Of a DNA stretch of 64,000 bases, positions 36,045-45,713 are shown piece by piece. Positions within the stretch are counted from its first letter, which is position 1. Each line of letters begins with the position of its first letter. The stretch is from Novosphingobium sp. Fuku2-ISO-50. Its GTDB lineage: Bacteria; Pseudomonadota; Alphaproteobacteria; Sphingomonadales; Sphingomonadaceae. The notes under the pieces were generated by a model that was not told where the DNA came from, did not search any database, and worked only from the letters and a program-made list of their open reading frames with translations. The stretch spans positions 1 through 64,000 of the forward strand of contig NZ_KQ954292.1 of assembly GCF_001519055.1 (NCBI RefSeq), written 5' to 3'. A program made the translations under genes and the position numbers.

Positions 36045-36842
36045 ATGACCATTCGCACGATCCTTGTCGACGACGAGAAACTGGCCATTCAGGGCCTGCA
36101 ACTGCGCCTTGCCGCCTTTCCCGATGTCGAAATCATCGACACCTGCTCCAACGGGCGCGAGGCGATCCGCAAGATCAAGACCGAAAAGCCCGACCTCGTC
36201 TTTCTCGACATCCAGATGCCCGGATTCGACGGATTCAGCGTGGTCAAAGGGGTGATGGAAATCGACCCGCCGCTGTTCGTGTTCGTCACGGCCTATTCCG
36301 AACACGCGCTGAAGGCGTTCGAAGCCAATGCGGTCGATTATCTGCTCAAGCCGGTCGACGAAGACCGCCTTGCCGATGCGCTCGACCGCGCGCGCACCCG
36401 GCTTGCCGAAAAGCGCGGGCTCGAAGAAGTCGAAAAGCTCAAGCACGTGCTGGCCGAAGTCGCGCCCGATGCCGTCGCCGAGATGGAAGACGATGCCGAG
36501 CCGGTCGCGGGCCGCTTTGAAAAGCTGATCAACATCAAGGATCGCGGCCAGATCTTTCGCGTCGATGTCGATTCGATCGAGCGGATCGAGGCTGCGGGCG
36601 ACTATATGTGCATCTATACCGGCGACAATTCGCTGATCCTGCGCGAAACGATGAAGGATCTCGAACGGCGGCTCGATCCGCGCGTGTTCCAGCGCGTGCA
36701 CCGCTCAAAGATCGTCAATCTCGACCAGGTGCGCCAGGTCCGCCCGCATACCAACGGCGAATGCTTCCTCGTCCTGCAATCGGGCGCCGAAGTGAAAGTC
36801 AGCCGCTCGTACCGCGACGTGGTCGCCCGCTTCGTCCACTAA
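36045..36842 (+). CDS. LytTR-family response regulator
   Basis: This 265-residue protein has a receiver domain with the acidic pair D9-D10, phospho-acceptor D55 (FLDIQMPGFDGF) and K105-type switch (YLLKPVDEDRL). A linker with acidic residues leads to a LytTR DNA-binding domain at about 160-265 (RVDVDSIERIEAAGDYMCIYT, FQRVHRSKIVNLDQV, VSRSYRDVVARF). LytTR regulators bind paired direct repeats upstream of target promoters. It is cotranscribed with the LytS-type kinase; signal and targets are unknown. Confidence 0.93.
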   Translation: MTIRTILVDDEKLAIQGLQLRLAAFPDVEIIDTCSNGREAIRKIKTEKPDLVFLDIQMPGFDGFSVVKGVMEIDPPLFVFVTAYSEHALKAFEANAVDYLLKPVDEDRLADALDRARTRLAEKRGLEEVEKLKHVLAEVAPDAVAEMEDDAEPVAGRFEKLINIKDRGQIFRVDVDSIERIEAAGDYMCIYTGDNSLILRETMKDLERRLDPRVFQRVHRSKIVNLDQVRQVRPHTNGECFLVLQSGAEVKVSRSYRDVVARFVH

Positions 36843-36900
36843 GGCACGGGGACCGGGCTCACCACGCAGCCCGCCCCCATGCGCGCCGGCCCACCTTTTC

Positions 36901-37012
36901 CGTCACCCCGGACCTGTTGGGCTGGACGGTCCCCTCGTCTGAGTTGCAACGACTCATCCTGGCACATCGCGATGCCGTCGGGGCCGTCCGACCCAACAGG
37001 TCCGGGGTGACG
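36901..37012. repeat. Long inverted repeat (REP-like hairpin) after the LytTR gene
   Basis: The 21-base word at 36901-36921 (CGTCACCCCGG...GTTGGG) recurs as its exact reverse complement at 36992-37012. The arms extend inward with a few mismatches to about 35 bases around a loop of about 40 bases. It lies downstream of one gene and upstream of nadC, so it may also end transcription. GTCACCCCGG palindromes of this style are common intergenic repeats in alphaproteobacteria. Confidence 0.75.
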
Positions 37013-37097
37013 ACCGGGGTATGGCAACGGTGTAAATTCATGCGCAACACACCATCGGTCGATGTCCTGACAGTGGCGCGGCAGCGTGTGAGCGGCT

Positions 37098-37988
37098 ATG
37101 ACATCGGGCATGACAACCACTCTGCTTCGCGGCTTTGCCTTGCCCGGATTCGACCTTGACGACTTTGTCACGCGCACTCTGGCCGAGGATCTGGGCCAGG
37201 GCCTGCCCGGCGGCGGACATGATGTCACCAGCGAAAGCGTGATCCCCGCCGAGGCGCGCTTTGCCGGGGTGATGGACAGTCGCGATGCAGTCAGCGTGTG
37301 CGGATTGCCGATCGCGGCGGCGTTCTTTCGAGCGCTCGACCCCACCGTCAAGATCGACCTCATCGTCAGCGAGGGCGCGCAAGTCGCCGCCGGCACCGCG
37401 CTGATGCGGATCGAGGGATCGGCGCGCGCGCTGCTCACTGCCGAACGCAGCGCGCTCAATACCGTGCAGCATCTGACCGGGATTGCCACGCTGACGCGGA
37501 CGTATGTCGATGCCATGGGCGACACCCGCGCGCGCCTGCTCGATACGCGCAAGACCATTCCCGGACTGCGCGTGCTCGAAAAATACGCGGTGCGCACCGG
37601 CGGCGGGCACAATCACCGCATGGGCCTGTGGGATGCCGCGATGATCAAGGACAACCATGTCGCCGTGGCCGGCGGCGTGGCCGAAGCGGTGCGCCGCGCG
37701 CTGGGCGCGGGCGTGCGCGACGTGATCTGCGAAGTCGACCGGATCGACCAGATCGCGCCTGCGCTGGCCGCAGGCGCCACGCGTCTGCTGCTCGACAACA
37801 TGGCGCCGCCGATGCTGCGCGAGGCGCTGGCGCTGGTGGCGGGCCGTGTGCCGTGCGAAGCCTCGGGCGGGGTGCGGCTTGACACGATCGCCGCGATCGC
37901 CGCGACCGGAGTCGATTTCATCTCGGTCGGACGCCTGACGCAAAGCGCGCCTGCCGCCGACATCGGGCTGGATTTCACCCCGCTATGA
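37098..37988 (+). CDS. nadC: Quinolinate phosphoribosyltransferase (NadC)
   Basis: This 296-residue enzyme converts quinolinate and PRPP to nicotinate mononucleotide in NAD synthesis. Family landmarks are LAEDLGQGLPGGGHDVTSE, ERSALNTVQHLTGIAT, LDTRKTIPGLRVLEKYAVRTGGG, HRMGLWDAAMIKDNH and ASGGVRLDTI, covering the PRPP and quinolinate sites. ATG at 37098 or at 37110 would both fit. The stop overlaps the RNase T2 start by four bases. nadA and nadB are not in the window. Confidence 0.95.
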   Translation: MTSGMTTTLLRGFALPGFDLDDFVTRTLAEDLGQGLPGGGHDVTSESVIPAEARFAGVMDSRDAVSVCGLPIAAAFFRALDPTVKIDLIVSEGAQVAAGTALMRIEGSARALLTAERSALNTVQHLTGIATLTRTYVDAMGDTRARLLDTRKTIPGLRVLEKYAVRTGGGHNHRMGLWDAAMIKDNHVAVAGGVAEAVRRALGAGVRDVICEVDRIDQIAPALAAGATRLLLDNMAPPMLREALALVAGRVPCEASGGVRLDTIAAIAATGVDFISVGRLTQSAPAADIGLDFTPL

Positions 37989-38692
37989 GCCTTCGCGGCG
38001 CGCTCGCGCTTGTCGCGCTGATTGCGGCCCATCCGGCGCTGGCGCAGCCTTTGGCATGCCGCACGCCCGAAACAGTCGCCGCGCCGCCTGTGGCCGCCCC
38101 TGATGGCCCCACCCGCCTGCTGCCGATCACGCATTACGTGCTCGCGCTGACCTGGGCGCCCGATTTCTGCGACGTCCATCCCGGCAATGACCTTGAATGC
38201 AAGGGCAGGGTCGCGCGGTTCGGCTTTGTGCTCCATGGCCTGTGGCCCGACAGCGACAATGCCACCTGGCCGCAATGGTGCCCGGCCAAACCGCCGGTCA
38301 CGACTCAAGTTCCCGCCGACGTCGCGCGGCAGATGCTCTGCACCACCCCCTCGCCCGCGCTGATCGCGCACGAATGGGCCAAGCACGGCACCTGCATGGC
38401 CGCCAGCCCCCAGGCCTATTTCGCGCAAGGCTCGGCGATGTTTCATGCGCTTCGCTTTCCCGACATGGCCGCGCTGGCACGGCGCCCCCATCTGACCGCA
38501 GGCGACTTGCGCGCCGCCTTTGCCGCCGCCAACCCGCGCTATCCCCGCGAATCGATCGGCCTGATGGTCGGCGAAGGCCTGTCGCTGCAGGAAGTGCACT
38601 TGTGCCACGACCGCACGATGCACCCGGCGCCCTGCGAAGTGCGCGGTACGCCCGACAGCGCGATGCTGCGAATCACTCCTCCTGCGCGGTGA
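37985..38692 (+). CDS. Ribonuclease T2 family protein, secreted
   Basis: This 235-residue protein has a signal peptide (LRGALALVALIAAHPALA). Both catalytic segments of RNase T2 are present: CAS1 FVLHGLWPD and CAS2 HEWAKHGTC, whose His residues carry out the cleavage. Paired Cys (FCDVHPGNDLEC, CPAKPP, CTTPS, GTCM) would form disulfides in the periplasm. The enzyme degrades RNA without strong sequence preference, for phosphate or nucleotide scavenging. It is translationally coupled to nadC, so the two are one operon. Confidence 0.92.
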   Translation: MSLRGALALVALIAAHPALAQPLACRTPETVAAPPVAAPDGPTRLLPITHYVLALTWAPDFCDVHPGNDLECKGRVARFGFVLHGLWPDSDNATWPQWCPAKPPVTTQVPADVARQMLCTTPSPALIAHEWAKHGTCMAASPQAYFAQGSAMFHALRFPDMAALARRPHLTAGDLRAAFAAANPRYPRESIGLMVGEGLSLQEVHLCHDRTMHPAPCEVRGTPDSAMLRITPPAR

Positions 38693-38696
38693 GGTC

Positions 38697-38778
38697 GCGG
38701 CACCGGCCCGCTCCCCCACCCGACCTCCCACAGGGTACTATCGTTGGGATGTCGGGTGGGGGAGCGGGCCGGTGCCGC
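38697..38778. repeat. GC-rich hairpin repeat, family A copy 1
   Basis: The 28-base arm at 38697-38724 (GCGGCACCGGCC...CCACCCGAC) is matched by its reverse complement at 38751-38778 around a 26-base loop. It lies between the convergent RNase T2 and tadA stops. Copies with the same arms occur at 47072-47158 and 58214-58299, the three loops being different. The stem may work as a bidirectional terminator. Confidence 0.85.
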
Positions 38779-38783
38779 CCAAT

Positions 38784-39242
38784 TCAACGCCGCTCGCGGA
38801 AAAAGCTGCGCAGCATCTCTGCCGATTCGGCCTCGCCCAATCCGGCATAGACTTCGGGCCGGTGCAGCGCGGTCGGCTGATCGAACAGGCGCGCGCCATG
38901 TTCGACCGCGCCGCCCTTGGGATCGGGCGCGGCGTAATAGACCCGCGCAATCCGCGCATGGATGATCGCGCCCGCACACATCGCGCATGGTTCGAGCGTG
39001 ACCCACAAGTCGCAGCCGTCGAGCCGGTCCTGCGCCAAGGCCTGTGCCGCCGCGCGAATCGCCAGGATTTCGGCATGCGCGGTCGGATCGTGACAATCGC
39101 GCGGGCCGTTGTGCGCCGCTGCGATCACCACACCGTGCTTGACCACGACCGCGCCAATCGGCACAGCGCCCTTGTCGGTCGCAGCTTTCGCTTCGGCCAG
39201 CGCGCGGGCCATCGGTTCGGGCAGGGGCCAGCGATTGGTCAT
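38784..39242 (-). CDS. tadA: tRNA-specific adenosine deaminase
   Basis: This 152-residue enzyme makes inosine at the wobble base of tRNA-Arg(ACG). The zinc site and catalytic Glu are H56-A-E58 in TAHAEIL and C86/C89 in LEPCAMCAG. GAVVVKHGVVIAAAHN is the preceding family segment. Length and motifs are normal. The gene converges with the RNase T2 gene across a hairpin repeat and is divergent from rpmB. Confidence 0.94.
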   Translation of the reverse strand: MTNRWPLPEPMARALAEAKAATDKGAVPIGAVVVKHGVVIAAAHNGPRDCHDPTAHAEILAIRAAAQALAQDRLDGCDLWVTLEPCAMCAGAIIHARIARVYYAAPDPKGGAVEHGARLFDQPTALHRPEVYAGLGEAESAEMLRSFFRERR

Positions 39243-39356
39243 GCCGATCCGCTAGCACGGGCATACGGTGGTTGCGAATCCTTGACTTCGCCCGCCGAAT
39301 AGATAAGAGCCGCGCTTTCCGAATTGCTTCATACGAAAACAAGCGAGTTTTAAGCC

Positions 39357-39644
39357 ATGTCGCGCATCTGCGAACTGACCGGTAAGGGCCGCCAAGTCGG
39401 TCACAATGTGAGCCACGCCAACAACAAGACCAAGCGTGTGTTCCTGCCCAATCTGCAGAACGTCACGCTGCTGTCGGAAAAGCTCGACCGCAGCTTCAAG
39501 TTCCGCGTGTCGACCCACGGCCTGCGTTCGGTCGAACACAACGGCGGCCTCGACAACTGGCTGCTGAAGACCAGCGACGAATCGCTCAGCACGCGCGCGC
39601 TCAAAGTGAAGCGTGAGCTGAAGAAGGTGGCCGTCGCCGCCTGA
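39357..39644 (+). CDS. rpmB: 50S ribosomal protein L28
   Basis: This 95-residue protein is L28 of the alphaproteobacterial long form. The N-terminal [20 protein letters not shown] is diagnostic, followed by FLPNLQNV and [18 protein letters not shown]. It belongs to the large ribosomal subunit. It is single, with a TTGACT word at 39282-39287 as candidate -35 element and a terminator 45 bases after the stop. Confidence 0.97.
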   Translation: MSRICELTGKGRQVGHNVSHANNKTKRVFLPNLQNVTLLSEKLDRSFKFRVSTHGLRSVEHNGGLDNWLLKTSDESLSTRALKVKRELKKVAVAA

Positions 39645-39688
39645 CTTGGCTTGTCGGCGCCCACGGGCGCCGCAAGACATCATGATGA

Positions 39689-39712
39689 GCCCCGCCCCGG
39701 CGGGGCTTTTCG
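39689..39712 (+). terminator. Terminator of rpmB
   Basis: AGCCCCGCC pairs with GGCGGGGCT and TTT follows; a compact GC-rich stem with a short T-run. It also faces the convergent phytase-like gene. Confidence 0.85.
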
Positions 39713-39729
39713 TGTTAGATGTGCCCGGT

Positions 39730-40725
39730 TTAGACGGGCCCAATGATGCGAAGCTTGAGCAGCAGCGTGCGCTGGAACCAGACCATCGCATTGCTGTCGG
39801 AAATGATCCATAGCGCCAGCCCGCCGTCGGCTTCGCGCGTCATGGTCATGCCCTCGTAATTGTCGCGAATGCGCGGGTCTTCGATTCGCGCCAGTTCGGT
39901 CGGGCGCACCGTCGCGCCGGGGCGAATCGCCGCCGGATCGATGGCGGCGATCGCGGTGCGAAATCCGGTCAGGGTAAATTTGCGTTCCAGCAGCAGCAGC
40001 GTGCCATCGGGCGCCTGCGTCAATTCGGTCGGGCGCCAGCCTTGCGGCAGGATCAGGTGAAACCGCGCGGGGTCTTGCCCAGTGCGTGGCAGGCCGGGAA
40101 ACACCAGCCCTTCGTGGCCGCGCCCGTCCCACCAGGGATCATAGCCTTCCTCCAGCATGACCATGCGCCCGTCGGCCAGCCGCATGCTCGCCTCGGGCCC
40201 CTGGTTTTCAGGCCAGGCAGACAGCGCGGGCACGGTGATCCGCTGGAAATGGCGAAGATCGCGGGTAAAGCGCAAGAGGTCGGGCGTGCCTTCGTAAATC
40301 AGCAACACGTCGTCGTGCGGGGGGAGAATCACCATCGCCTCGCCGTCGCTGTGCGCTTGCCCAAAGCTGTCGTTCAGCGACAGCGGCTGCGCACTGTGCG
40401 CAAACCATGGCCCCGGTCGGTCCGGACGTGAAAAGGTCAGCAGCGTGCCCCGGTCGCTGAGCCCGGCAAGAGTCCCGTCCGACAGCACACCCAGCGCCGA
40501 ATAGTTGCCGATCGCCGCGCGATCCCCGCCGATCTGCCACACGCCCGCCAAGACAAACGGGCCATAGCGCCTCGGCACGGATAGCCCGGGCAAAAGATCG
40601 CGAATCCAGATACGCGGCCCCGGCGGTGGCGGCGGATGTGCATCGCGCCAGCATACCAGCGGGATCGCGACAAGCGCGAGCAGGATGACGGCAAGACGGC
40701 GCACGCGGCGGCGCCTGCCACACAA
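39730..40725 (-). CDS. Esterase-like phytase-domain protein
   Basis: This 331-residue protein has an N-terminal signal anchor (RLAVILLALVAIPLVCW) and a beta-propeller of the phytase-like esterase family. Typical segments are GNYSALGVLSDGTLAGLSDRG, DGEAMVILPPHDDVLLIYEG, NQGPEASMRLADGRMVMLEEG and RIRDNYEGMTM. The acidic residues resemble those binding calcium in propeller phytases. It is predicted to be periplasmic; the substrate is unknown, and many family members are not true phytases. The gene converges with rpmB and is not obviously in an operon. Confidence 0.8.
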   Translation of the reverse strand: MCGRRRRVRRLAVILLALVAIPLVCWRDAHPPPPPGPRIWIRDLLPGLSVPRRYGPFVLAGVWQIGGDRAAIGNYSALGVLSDGTLAGLSDRGTLLTFSRPDRPGPWFAHSAQPLSLNDSFGQAHSDGEAMVILPPHDDVLLIYEGTPDLLRFTRDLRHFQRITVPALSAWPENQGPEASMRLADGRMVMLEEGYDPWWDGRGHEGLVFPGLPRTGQDPARFHLILPQGWRPTELTQAPDGTLLLLERKFTLTGFRTAIAAIDPAAIRPGATVRPTELARIEDPRIRDNYEGMTMTREADGGLALWIISDSNAMVWFQRTLLLKLRIIGPV

Positions 40726-40887
40726 TCGCGCGCACGCCTAGCTATCTTGTTGATGCTATCTTGTTGATTCAGGGGGGGTGTCCCGCAGGGGATCAGGGTC
40801 GGGGGGGCAAGCCATCCACCGGCGGGACAAGGCCCGAATGGGGCCCCGCCGATGAACGCCGGATGACCGGATGCCCCCTGCCCTGCG

Positions 40888-42222
40888 TCAATAGCGGTCG
40901 AGCGTGACTTCCATGCGACGGAAGCCATGGACGAAGTTGGCGCGCACGCGTTCGACCCCGCCCGTGACATGGGCACGCAGCCGTCGCGCCTGCATTTCCT
41001 CAAGCAGAACGCGCAGTTGCAACTCGGCCAGACGCGCCCCGACGCAGCGATGGATGCCATGCCCGAACGACAAGTGCCGACGCGCATTGTCGCGCGTCAC
41101 GATCAGCTTGTCGGGCTGGTCGAAGATCGTCTCGTCGCGATTGGCCGAAAGATACCACATGACGACTTTGTCGCCGGCGCTGATCTGATGGCCCAGCAAG
41201 TCGACATCGGCGGTCGCCGTGCGCCGCATATGCGCCAGCGGGGTGACGAAGCGGATGCATTCCTGCACCGCATTGGGGATCAGCGAAGGCTCGTTTTCAA
41301 GGATTTCGCGCTGATCGGGGAACGTGTGCAGCGCATGGATGATGCCCGACATCGTGTTGCGCGTGGTGTCGTTGCCGCCGACGATCAACAGCACGAGATT
41401 GCCCATGAATTCCTGCGGGCTCATGTGATTCATCGCCGGGGAATTGATCATCATCGAAATGAGATCGGGCGTCGGTGCCTTGCCGGTCCGCTCCATCCAC
41501 AGGCGACCGAAATAGTGCGCCATTTCCTGCAGGATGGCAAAGCGGTCATCGGCCAGTTCGCGCGCCAGCGTCAGCTCGACATCGCCCGCCCAATCGGACC
41601 AGAATGTCAGCAGGCGACGGTCTGCCCAGGGAAAGCCGAACAGGATCGCCAGCATCCCGGTGGTCAGCTCGATCGACACCCGGTCGACCCAGTCGAACTG
41701 TTCCCCGATCGGCAGGGCATCGAGCACCTGGGCCGTGCGCTGACGGATCTCGCCTTCCATCCGCACGATTTCCGCCGGAGTGAAAGCAGGGGCCACGGTG
41801 CGGCGCTGGCCGGTGTGTTCGGGCCGGTCCATGGCGATGAACATCGGCAACTGCCGCTCGGCAAGGATAGCCGGATCTTCGCCTTCCGGCGGATCGCCGA
41901 TGGTGATGCCGCCATGTTCCCATGACGAGGAAAACACGTCGGGCAGCGATTCGACATGGAGCACCGCCTTGTGCGTGGTGACATTCCAGTAATCGCCATA
42001 AGGCGTGCCGGTGACTTTGTTGATCGGCGCCTTTGCCCGCATTTCGGCAAAGATCGGGCCCCAGGTGTCGTTGACATAGATCGACGACCGGCTGACGTCC
42101 CAGGGATGGCTATGCGCCGGCTTCGCCTGGGGATTGGACTTGAGCCATTGCTCGAACGCCTCGTTGGCGGTGGGCGAGCGACGATAGGTAAAACCGGCTT
42201 CGGGTGCGAGCTGGGTGGCCAT
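40888..42222 (-). CDS. Cytochrome P450, CYP153-like (alkane/fatty-acid hydroxylase family)
   Basis: This 444-residue soluble P450 has the haem-binding loop FGHGIHRCVG (Cys393), the I-helix GGNDTTRN near 285 and the ExxR helix. Many segments parallel CYP153 alkane omega-hydroxylases: GDPPEGEDPA, MFIAMDRPEHTGQRR, MEGEIRQRTAQVLDALP, FMGNLVLLIVGGNDTTRNTMSG and DKVVMWYLSANRDE. CYP153 enzymes hydroxylate alkanes or fatty acids at the terminal carbon, usually with a ferredoxin and ferredoxin reductase beside them. Here the reductase-like gene is 3.5 kb away and no ferredoxin gene is visible, so the partner may be elsewhere. Confidence 0.85.
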   Translation of the reverse strand: MATQLAPEAGFTYRRSPTANEAFEQWLKSNPQAKPAHSHPWDVSRSSIYVNDTWGPIFAEMRAKAPINKVTGTPYGDYWNVTTHKAVLHVESLPDVFSSSWEHGGITIGDPPEGEDPAILAERQLPMFIAMDRPEHTGQRRTVAPAFTPAEIVRMEGEIRQRTAQVLDALPIGEQFDWVDRVSIELTTGMLAILFGFPWADRRLLTFWSDWAGDVELTLARELADDRFAILQEMAHYFGRLWMERTGKAPTPDLISMMINSPAMNHMSPQEFMGNLVLLIVGGNDTTRNTMSGIIHALHTFPDQREILENEPSLIPNAVQECIRFVTPLAHMRRTATADVDLLGHQISAGDKVVMWYLSANRDETIFDQPDKLIVTRDNARRHLSFGHGIHRCVGARLAELQLRVLLEEMQARRLRAHVTGGVERVRANFVHGFRRMEVTLDRY

Positions 42223-42305
42223 CTGGAATCCTCCACAAGGGGGTCATCCGCGCCCCCTCTTTGACCGGAGTATTCCGATAACCTACATTGATGTCAATAA
42301 CCGAA

Positions 42306-43526
42306 TCAGGCCGGTTGCCCCGCCCGATTCCCCGCCCGGTTCGCAGCCCGTTTGCGGACGCGCCCCGGACCCGATTTCATCACCGTGCGCCGAAACAGCA
42401 TGGCCCCGCCGCGCACCATGATCACCACCCACAGCCCCTGCCAGGCGAGCGCGATGACATGCGGCATGATCGCGGGATGTTCGGCGGCATGGGCCAGCAT
42501 GGCATAAGGAGAGCTGACCGGAAACACTTCGGACAGCGTCTCGATCCAGGTGCCCGGCCGCGCCAGCGCAAAGCTCGCGAGGAAAAACACGATCAGCTGC
42601 ATCATCGTCGCCGGCATCGACAGCGTCTGCACTTCGCGCACGGTGTTGGCCATGCCGCCGATCGCCAGGAACATCGACCCGAGCAGCAGATAGGCCATCG
42701 CAAAATAGAGGAACCCGAGCGCGAGGAACAGCGGCCAGCCGACGGCGGGCGTTGCCAGCAGCGGGATCGAGCGCGCCCCGGCCAGGACCATCATGCCGTA
42801 GCCGGTGCCCCAGACCGCGACTCCGACCATGCTGACCGCCAGCATGGCAAACAGCTTGCCCATGAACAAGGCATCCATCGGGATCGAGGCGGCGAGAATC
42901 TCGATGATCTTGTTGGCCTTTTCCTCAACCAGATTGGACAGCACCATGCCCGCCAGCAGCATCGTCAACAAGAACAGCAGCAATTGCCCGGCCTGTGCGG
43001 TCACCACTTGCCCGTTGTGTTCGTGCGCGGCGCTGGTGATGACGACATCGGCACGGACATCGGGATAGGCGATCGCTTCGCTCGACCGCGCGCGCGCGGC
43101 GAACAGCGCGACCATGCCGCGCCAGTCGTCGATCCGCCCTTGCGTCGCGGTCAGCACCGGGGCGTCGAGCGTGCCCGTCACCACCGCTGCCAATTGGCGC
43201 TTTTTCAAGATCGCGCGCGCATCGAAATGCTCGCCGGGGCGCAGTCGGTCGATCACCACCATGTCGGGCACACCGCCGGTCATGTGATCGGCCATGGCAT
43301 CGCGCGCCATGATCAGCTTGTCGCCGTCGCGCGCGGGCATGGCCACGCCGATCACCGCGCGATCGAGATCATGCTGCACGCTGGCGCCGATCGCGCCTGC
43401 GAAAAAGCCGATGATGATCGGGAACAGCGGCCCGAGCAGGAAAAAGATGAAAGCCTTGGAAAAGACCACCGCCACGAAATCGCGGCGCGCAATCACCCAT
43501 ACGGCCCGCATGCGTTCTGCAAACAT
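42306..43526 (-). CDS. ABC-2 type transporter permease (NatB-like)
   Basis: This 406-residue membrane protein has the ABC2_membrane_3 layout: one N-terminal helix (FIFFLLGPLFPIIIGFFAGAIG), a large periplasmic domain of about 150 residues, and then five or six helices (LLLFLLTMLLAGMVLSNLVEEKANKIIEIL...). The E-EKANKIIEIL segment is typical of NatB/YhaP-like permeases, linked in relatives to sodium or drug export. Its start overlaps the ATPase stop by one base, so the two genes encode one exporter. Confidence 0.88.
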   Translation of the reverse strand: MFAERMRAVWVIARRDFVAVVFSKAFIFFLLGPLFPIIIGFFAGAIGASVQHDLDRAVIGVAMPARDGDKLIMARDAMADHMTGGVPDMVVIDRLRPGEHFDARAILKKRQLAAVVTGTLDAPVLTATQGRIDDWRGMVALFAARARSSEAIAYPDVRADVVITSAAHEHNGQVVTAQAGQLLLFLLTMLLAGMVLSNLVEEKANKIIEILAASIPMDALFMGKLFAMLAVSMVGVAVWGTGYGMMVLAGARSIPLLATPAVGWPLFLALGFLYFAMAYLLLGSMFLAIGGMANTVREVQTLSMPATMMQLIVFFLASFALARPGTWIETLSEVFPVSSPYAMLAHAAEHPAIMPHVIALAWQGLWVVIMVRGGAMLFRRTVMKSGPGRVRKRAANRAGNRAGQPA

Positions 43527-44536
43527 CAGCGGCGCCCCTTTTTGGCCAGAATTTCAGCTTCTTCGCGGTGTTCTTCGAGCGCACGCGCCGCCGCCTCGCC
43601 GGCAATGGCCACGAACGCATCGTGAAGCCCGGCGCGTTCGATCGACAGGCTGAGAATCCCCGCATCGCCTTCGATCAGCGCGCGCAGCAAAGGCTCGACC
43701 CCGGTTTCGGGCAAAGTGAAATACCAGAACGCGCTGCCGCTCGCCTTGACATCGCAGCGCGCATCGGTGGGCAGCGCGGCGCGCCAGATCCCGTCACGCA
43801 CACGCGTTTCAAGCCGGACTTGCGGGCGCAAGCGGTCGCGCGCGACATCGACCGGCCCGGCAAACGGCACTTTGCCCCCGGCGATGATCGCGACCTGATC
43901 GCACATGCGTTCGGCATGGGCGATGACATGAGTCGAAAACAGGACTGTCGCCCCGCGCGCGGCCAGCCCCCGGATCAACTGTTCGAGCCGCCCCTGGTTG
44001 ATCGCGTCGAGCCCGGAAAACGGTTCGTCGAGCACGACCAGATCGGGTTCGTGGATCAGCGTGCCGATCAATTGCACTTGCTGCGCCATGCCCTTGGACA
44101 ATTGCCTGATCTGGCGGTCGGCGGCATGGCCCAGCCCGTATTCGTCGAGCATCCGGCGCGCACGGCGGCGCCCCTCGGCCAGCGGCACCCCGCGCAGCGC
44201 GGCCAGAAACGCGATCGCTTCATAGGCCTTCATCGAAGGATAGAGCCCGCGCTCTTCGGGCAGATAGCCGATGCGGCGCGCGACTTCGGTCGGGTTTTCG
44301 GTGCCCAACACACGGCGATAGCCCGCATCGGGATCGATAATGCCGAGCAACATGCGCAAGGTCGTGGTCTTGCCCGCACCATTGGGCCCGAGCACGCCAT
44401 AGATCGCCCCGCGCGGCACCGAAATATCGACGCCATCGACTGCAATTGTGCCGTCGAATCGCTTGACCAGACCGCGCGCCTCGATTGCCAGATCTTGAGG
44501 CGGATCATTTTGAGGGACGTCGGCTTCCTTGCCCAT
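43526..44536 (-). CDS. ABC transporter ATP-binding protein (NatA-like)
   Basis: This 336-residue ATPase has Walker A GPNGAGKTT, a Q-loop, signature LSKGMAQQVQLI, Walker B LVVLDEPFSGLD and the H-loop STHVIAHAER. The C-terminal 100 residues resemble the DUF4162 domain found in NatA-type exporters. ATG at 44536 (MGKEADVPQND) is preferred to the 44593 alternative, which would overlap the divergent queG leader. Partner of the permease at 42306-43526. Confidence 0.9.
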   Translation of the reverse strand: MGKEADVPQNDPPQDLAIEARGLVKRFDGTIAVDGVDISVPRGAIYGVLGPNGAGKTTTLRMLLGIIDPDAGYRRVLGTENPTEVARRIGYLPEERGLYPSMKAYEAIAFLAALRGVPLAEGRRRARRMLDEYGLGHAADRQIRQLSKGMAQQVQLIGTLIHEPDLVVLDEPFSGLDAINQGRLEQLIRGLAARGATVLFSTHVIAHAERMCDQVAIIAGGKVPFAGPVDVARDRLRPQVRLETRVRDGIWRAALPTDARCDVKASGSAFWYFTLPETGVEPLLRALIEGDAGILSLSIERAGLHDAFVAIAGEAAARALEEHREEAEILAKKGRR

Positions 44537-44609
44537 CGCGGCCAATTCCCCCACAAAGCTTGCTGCTGGTTCGTATCGCATGGAACCGCGCATTAACCGT
44601 AAGCGATGA

Positions 44610-45707
44610 ATGGACGGGACAGCAAGTTTGGTTAACGGAGCATCAGGATTTGCCCGAGGGAGATTGGCCCAACGAATCAGGGACGAGGCCCTGGCTCTGG
44701 GCTTCGTCGCCTGCGGCTTTGCCCCGGCGCACGAAGATCCGCTGCGCGCGCGCCGGTTGGAACAGTGGCTGGGCGAAGGCGCGCATGGATCGATGGAATG
44801 GATGGCGACGCGGCTGGAGCACCGCCGGTCGCCGCAAGGCCTGTGGCCAGAGGCGCAAAGCGTGATCGCGCTGGGGATGAGCTATGCCCCCGCCGCCGAT
44901 CCGCTCGCGCTGGCCCAGACACCCGATCACGCGCGCATTTCTGTCTATGCCCAGGGCGCCGACTATCACGATGTGGTCAAGCGCGCGCTCAAGGCGCTGG
45001 CCCGGTGGATCGTTGCCGAAGCGCCCGGCGCCGGGGTCAAAGTCTTCGTCGATACCGCGCCGGTCATGGAAAAACCGCTGGGCGCTGCCGCCGGGATCGG
45101 CTGGCAAGGCAAGCATACCAATCTCGTCAGCCGGTCACACGGATCGTGGCTGTTCCTCGGCGCGATCTTTACCACGCTGTCGCTGGAGCCCGATGCGCCG
45201 CACGCCGACCGCTGCGGATCGTGCAGGGCCTGTCAGGACGCCTGCCCGACCGGGGCTTTCCCTGCGCCCTATCGGCTCGATGCGCGGCGCTGCGTGTCGT
45301 ACCTGACGATCGAGCACAAAGGGCCGGTGCCGCATGAGTTCCGCGCGAGCCTCGGCAACCGCATCTATGGCTGCGACGATTGTCTGGCGGTGTGTCCGTG
45401 GAACAGGTTCGCCAGCGCGGCGGCGGCCAACCGCGCCTTTCTGCCGCGCGCGGAATTGACCGCGCCGCGCCTTGCCGACTTGCTCATGCTCGACGACGCG
45501 AGGTTTCGCGCGCTGTTTTCCGGATCGCCGATCAAGCGCATCGGCCGCGACCGGTTTGTCCGCAATTGCCTCTATGCCGCCGGAAACAGCGGCGATCCCG
45601 CGCTGTTCGGGCCGGTCACGCGGCTGCTCGGCGACCCCGATCCGGCGGTCGCCGATGCCGCCGACTGGGCGCTTGACCGCCTGGTCCCCGTGCTGCCGGT
45701 GCCGTGA
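44610..45707 (+). CDS. queG: Epoxyqueuosine reductase
   Basis: This 365-residue enzyme catalyses the last step of queuosine synthesis, reducing epoxyqueuosine in tRNA with cobalamin and two [4Fe-4S] clusters. The clusters are supplied by [17 protein letters not shown] and [14 protein letters not shown]. Upstream segments ([44 protein letters not shown]) are the cobalamin-binding QueG signature. A HEAT-like tail ends the protein. The gene starts 73 bases from the divergent ABC ATPase start and converges with the flavoprotein gene, six bases between stops. Confidence 0.95.
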   Translation: MDGTASLVNGASGFARGRLAQRIRDEALALGFVACGFAPAHEDPLRARRLEQWLGEGAHGSMEWMATRLEHRRSPQGLWPEAQSVIALGMSYAPAADPLALAQTPDHARISVYAQGADYHDVVKRALKALARWIVAEAPGAGVKVFVDTAPVMEKPLGAAAGIGWQGKHTNLVSRSHGSWLFLGAIFTTLSLEPDAPHADRCGSCRACQDACPTGAFPAPYRLDARRCVSYLTIEHKGPVPHEFRASLGNRIYGCDDCLAVCPWNRFASAAAANRAFLPRAELTAPRLADLLMLDDARFRALFSGSPIKRIGRDRFVRNCLYAAGNSGDPALFGPVTRLLGDPDPAVADAADWALDRLVPVLPVP

Positions 45708-45713
45708 TCGCGC

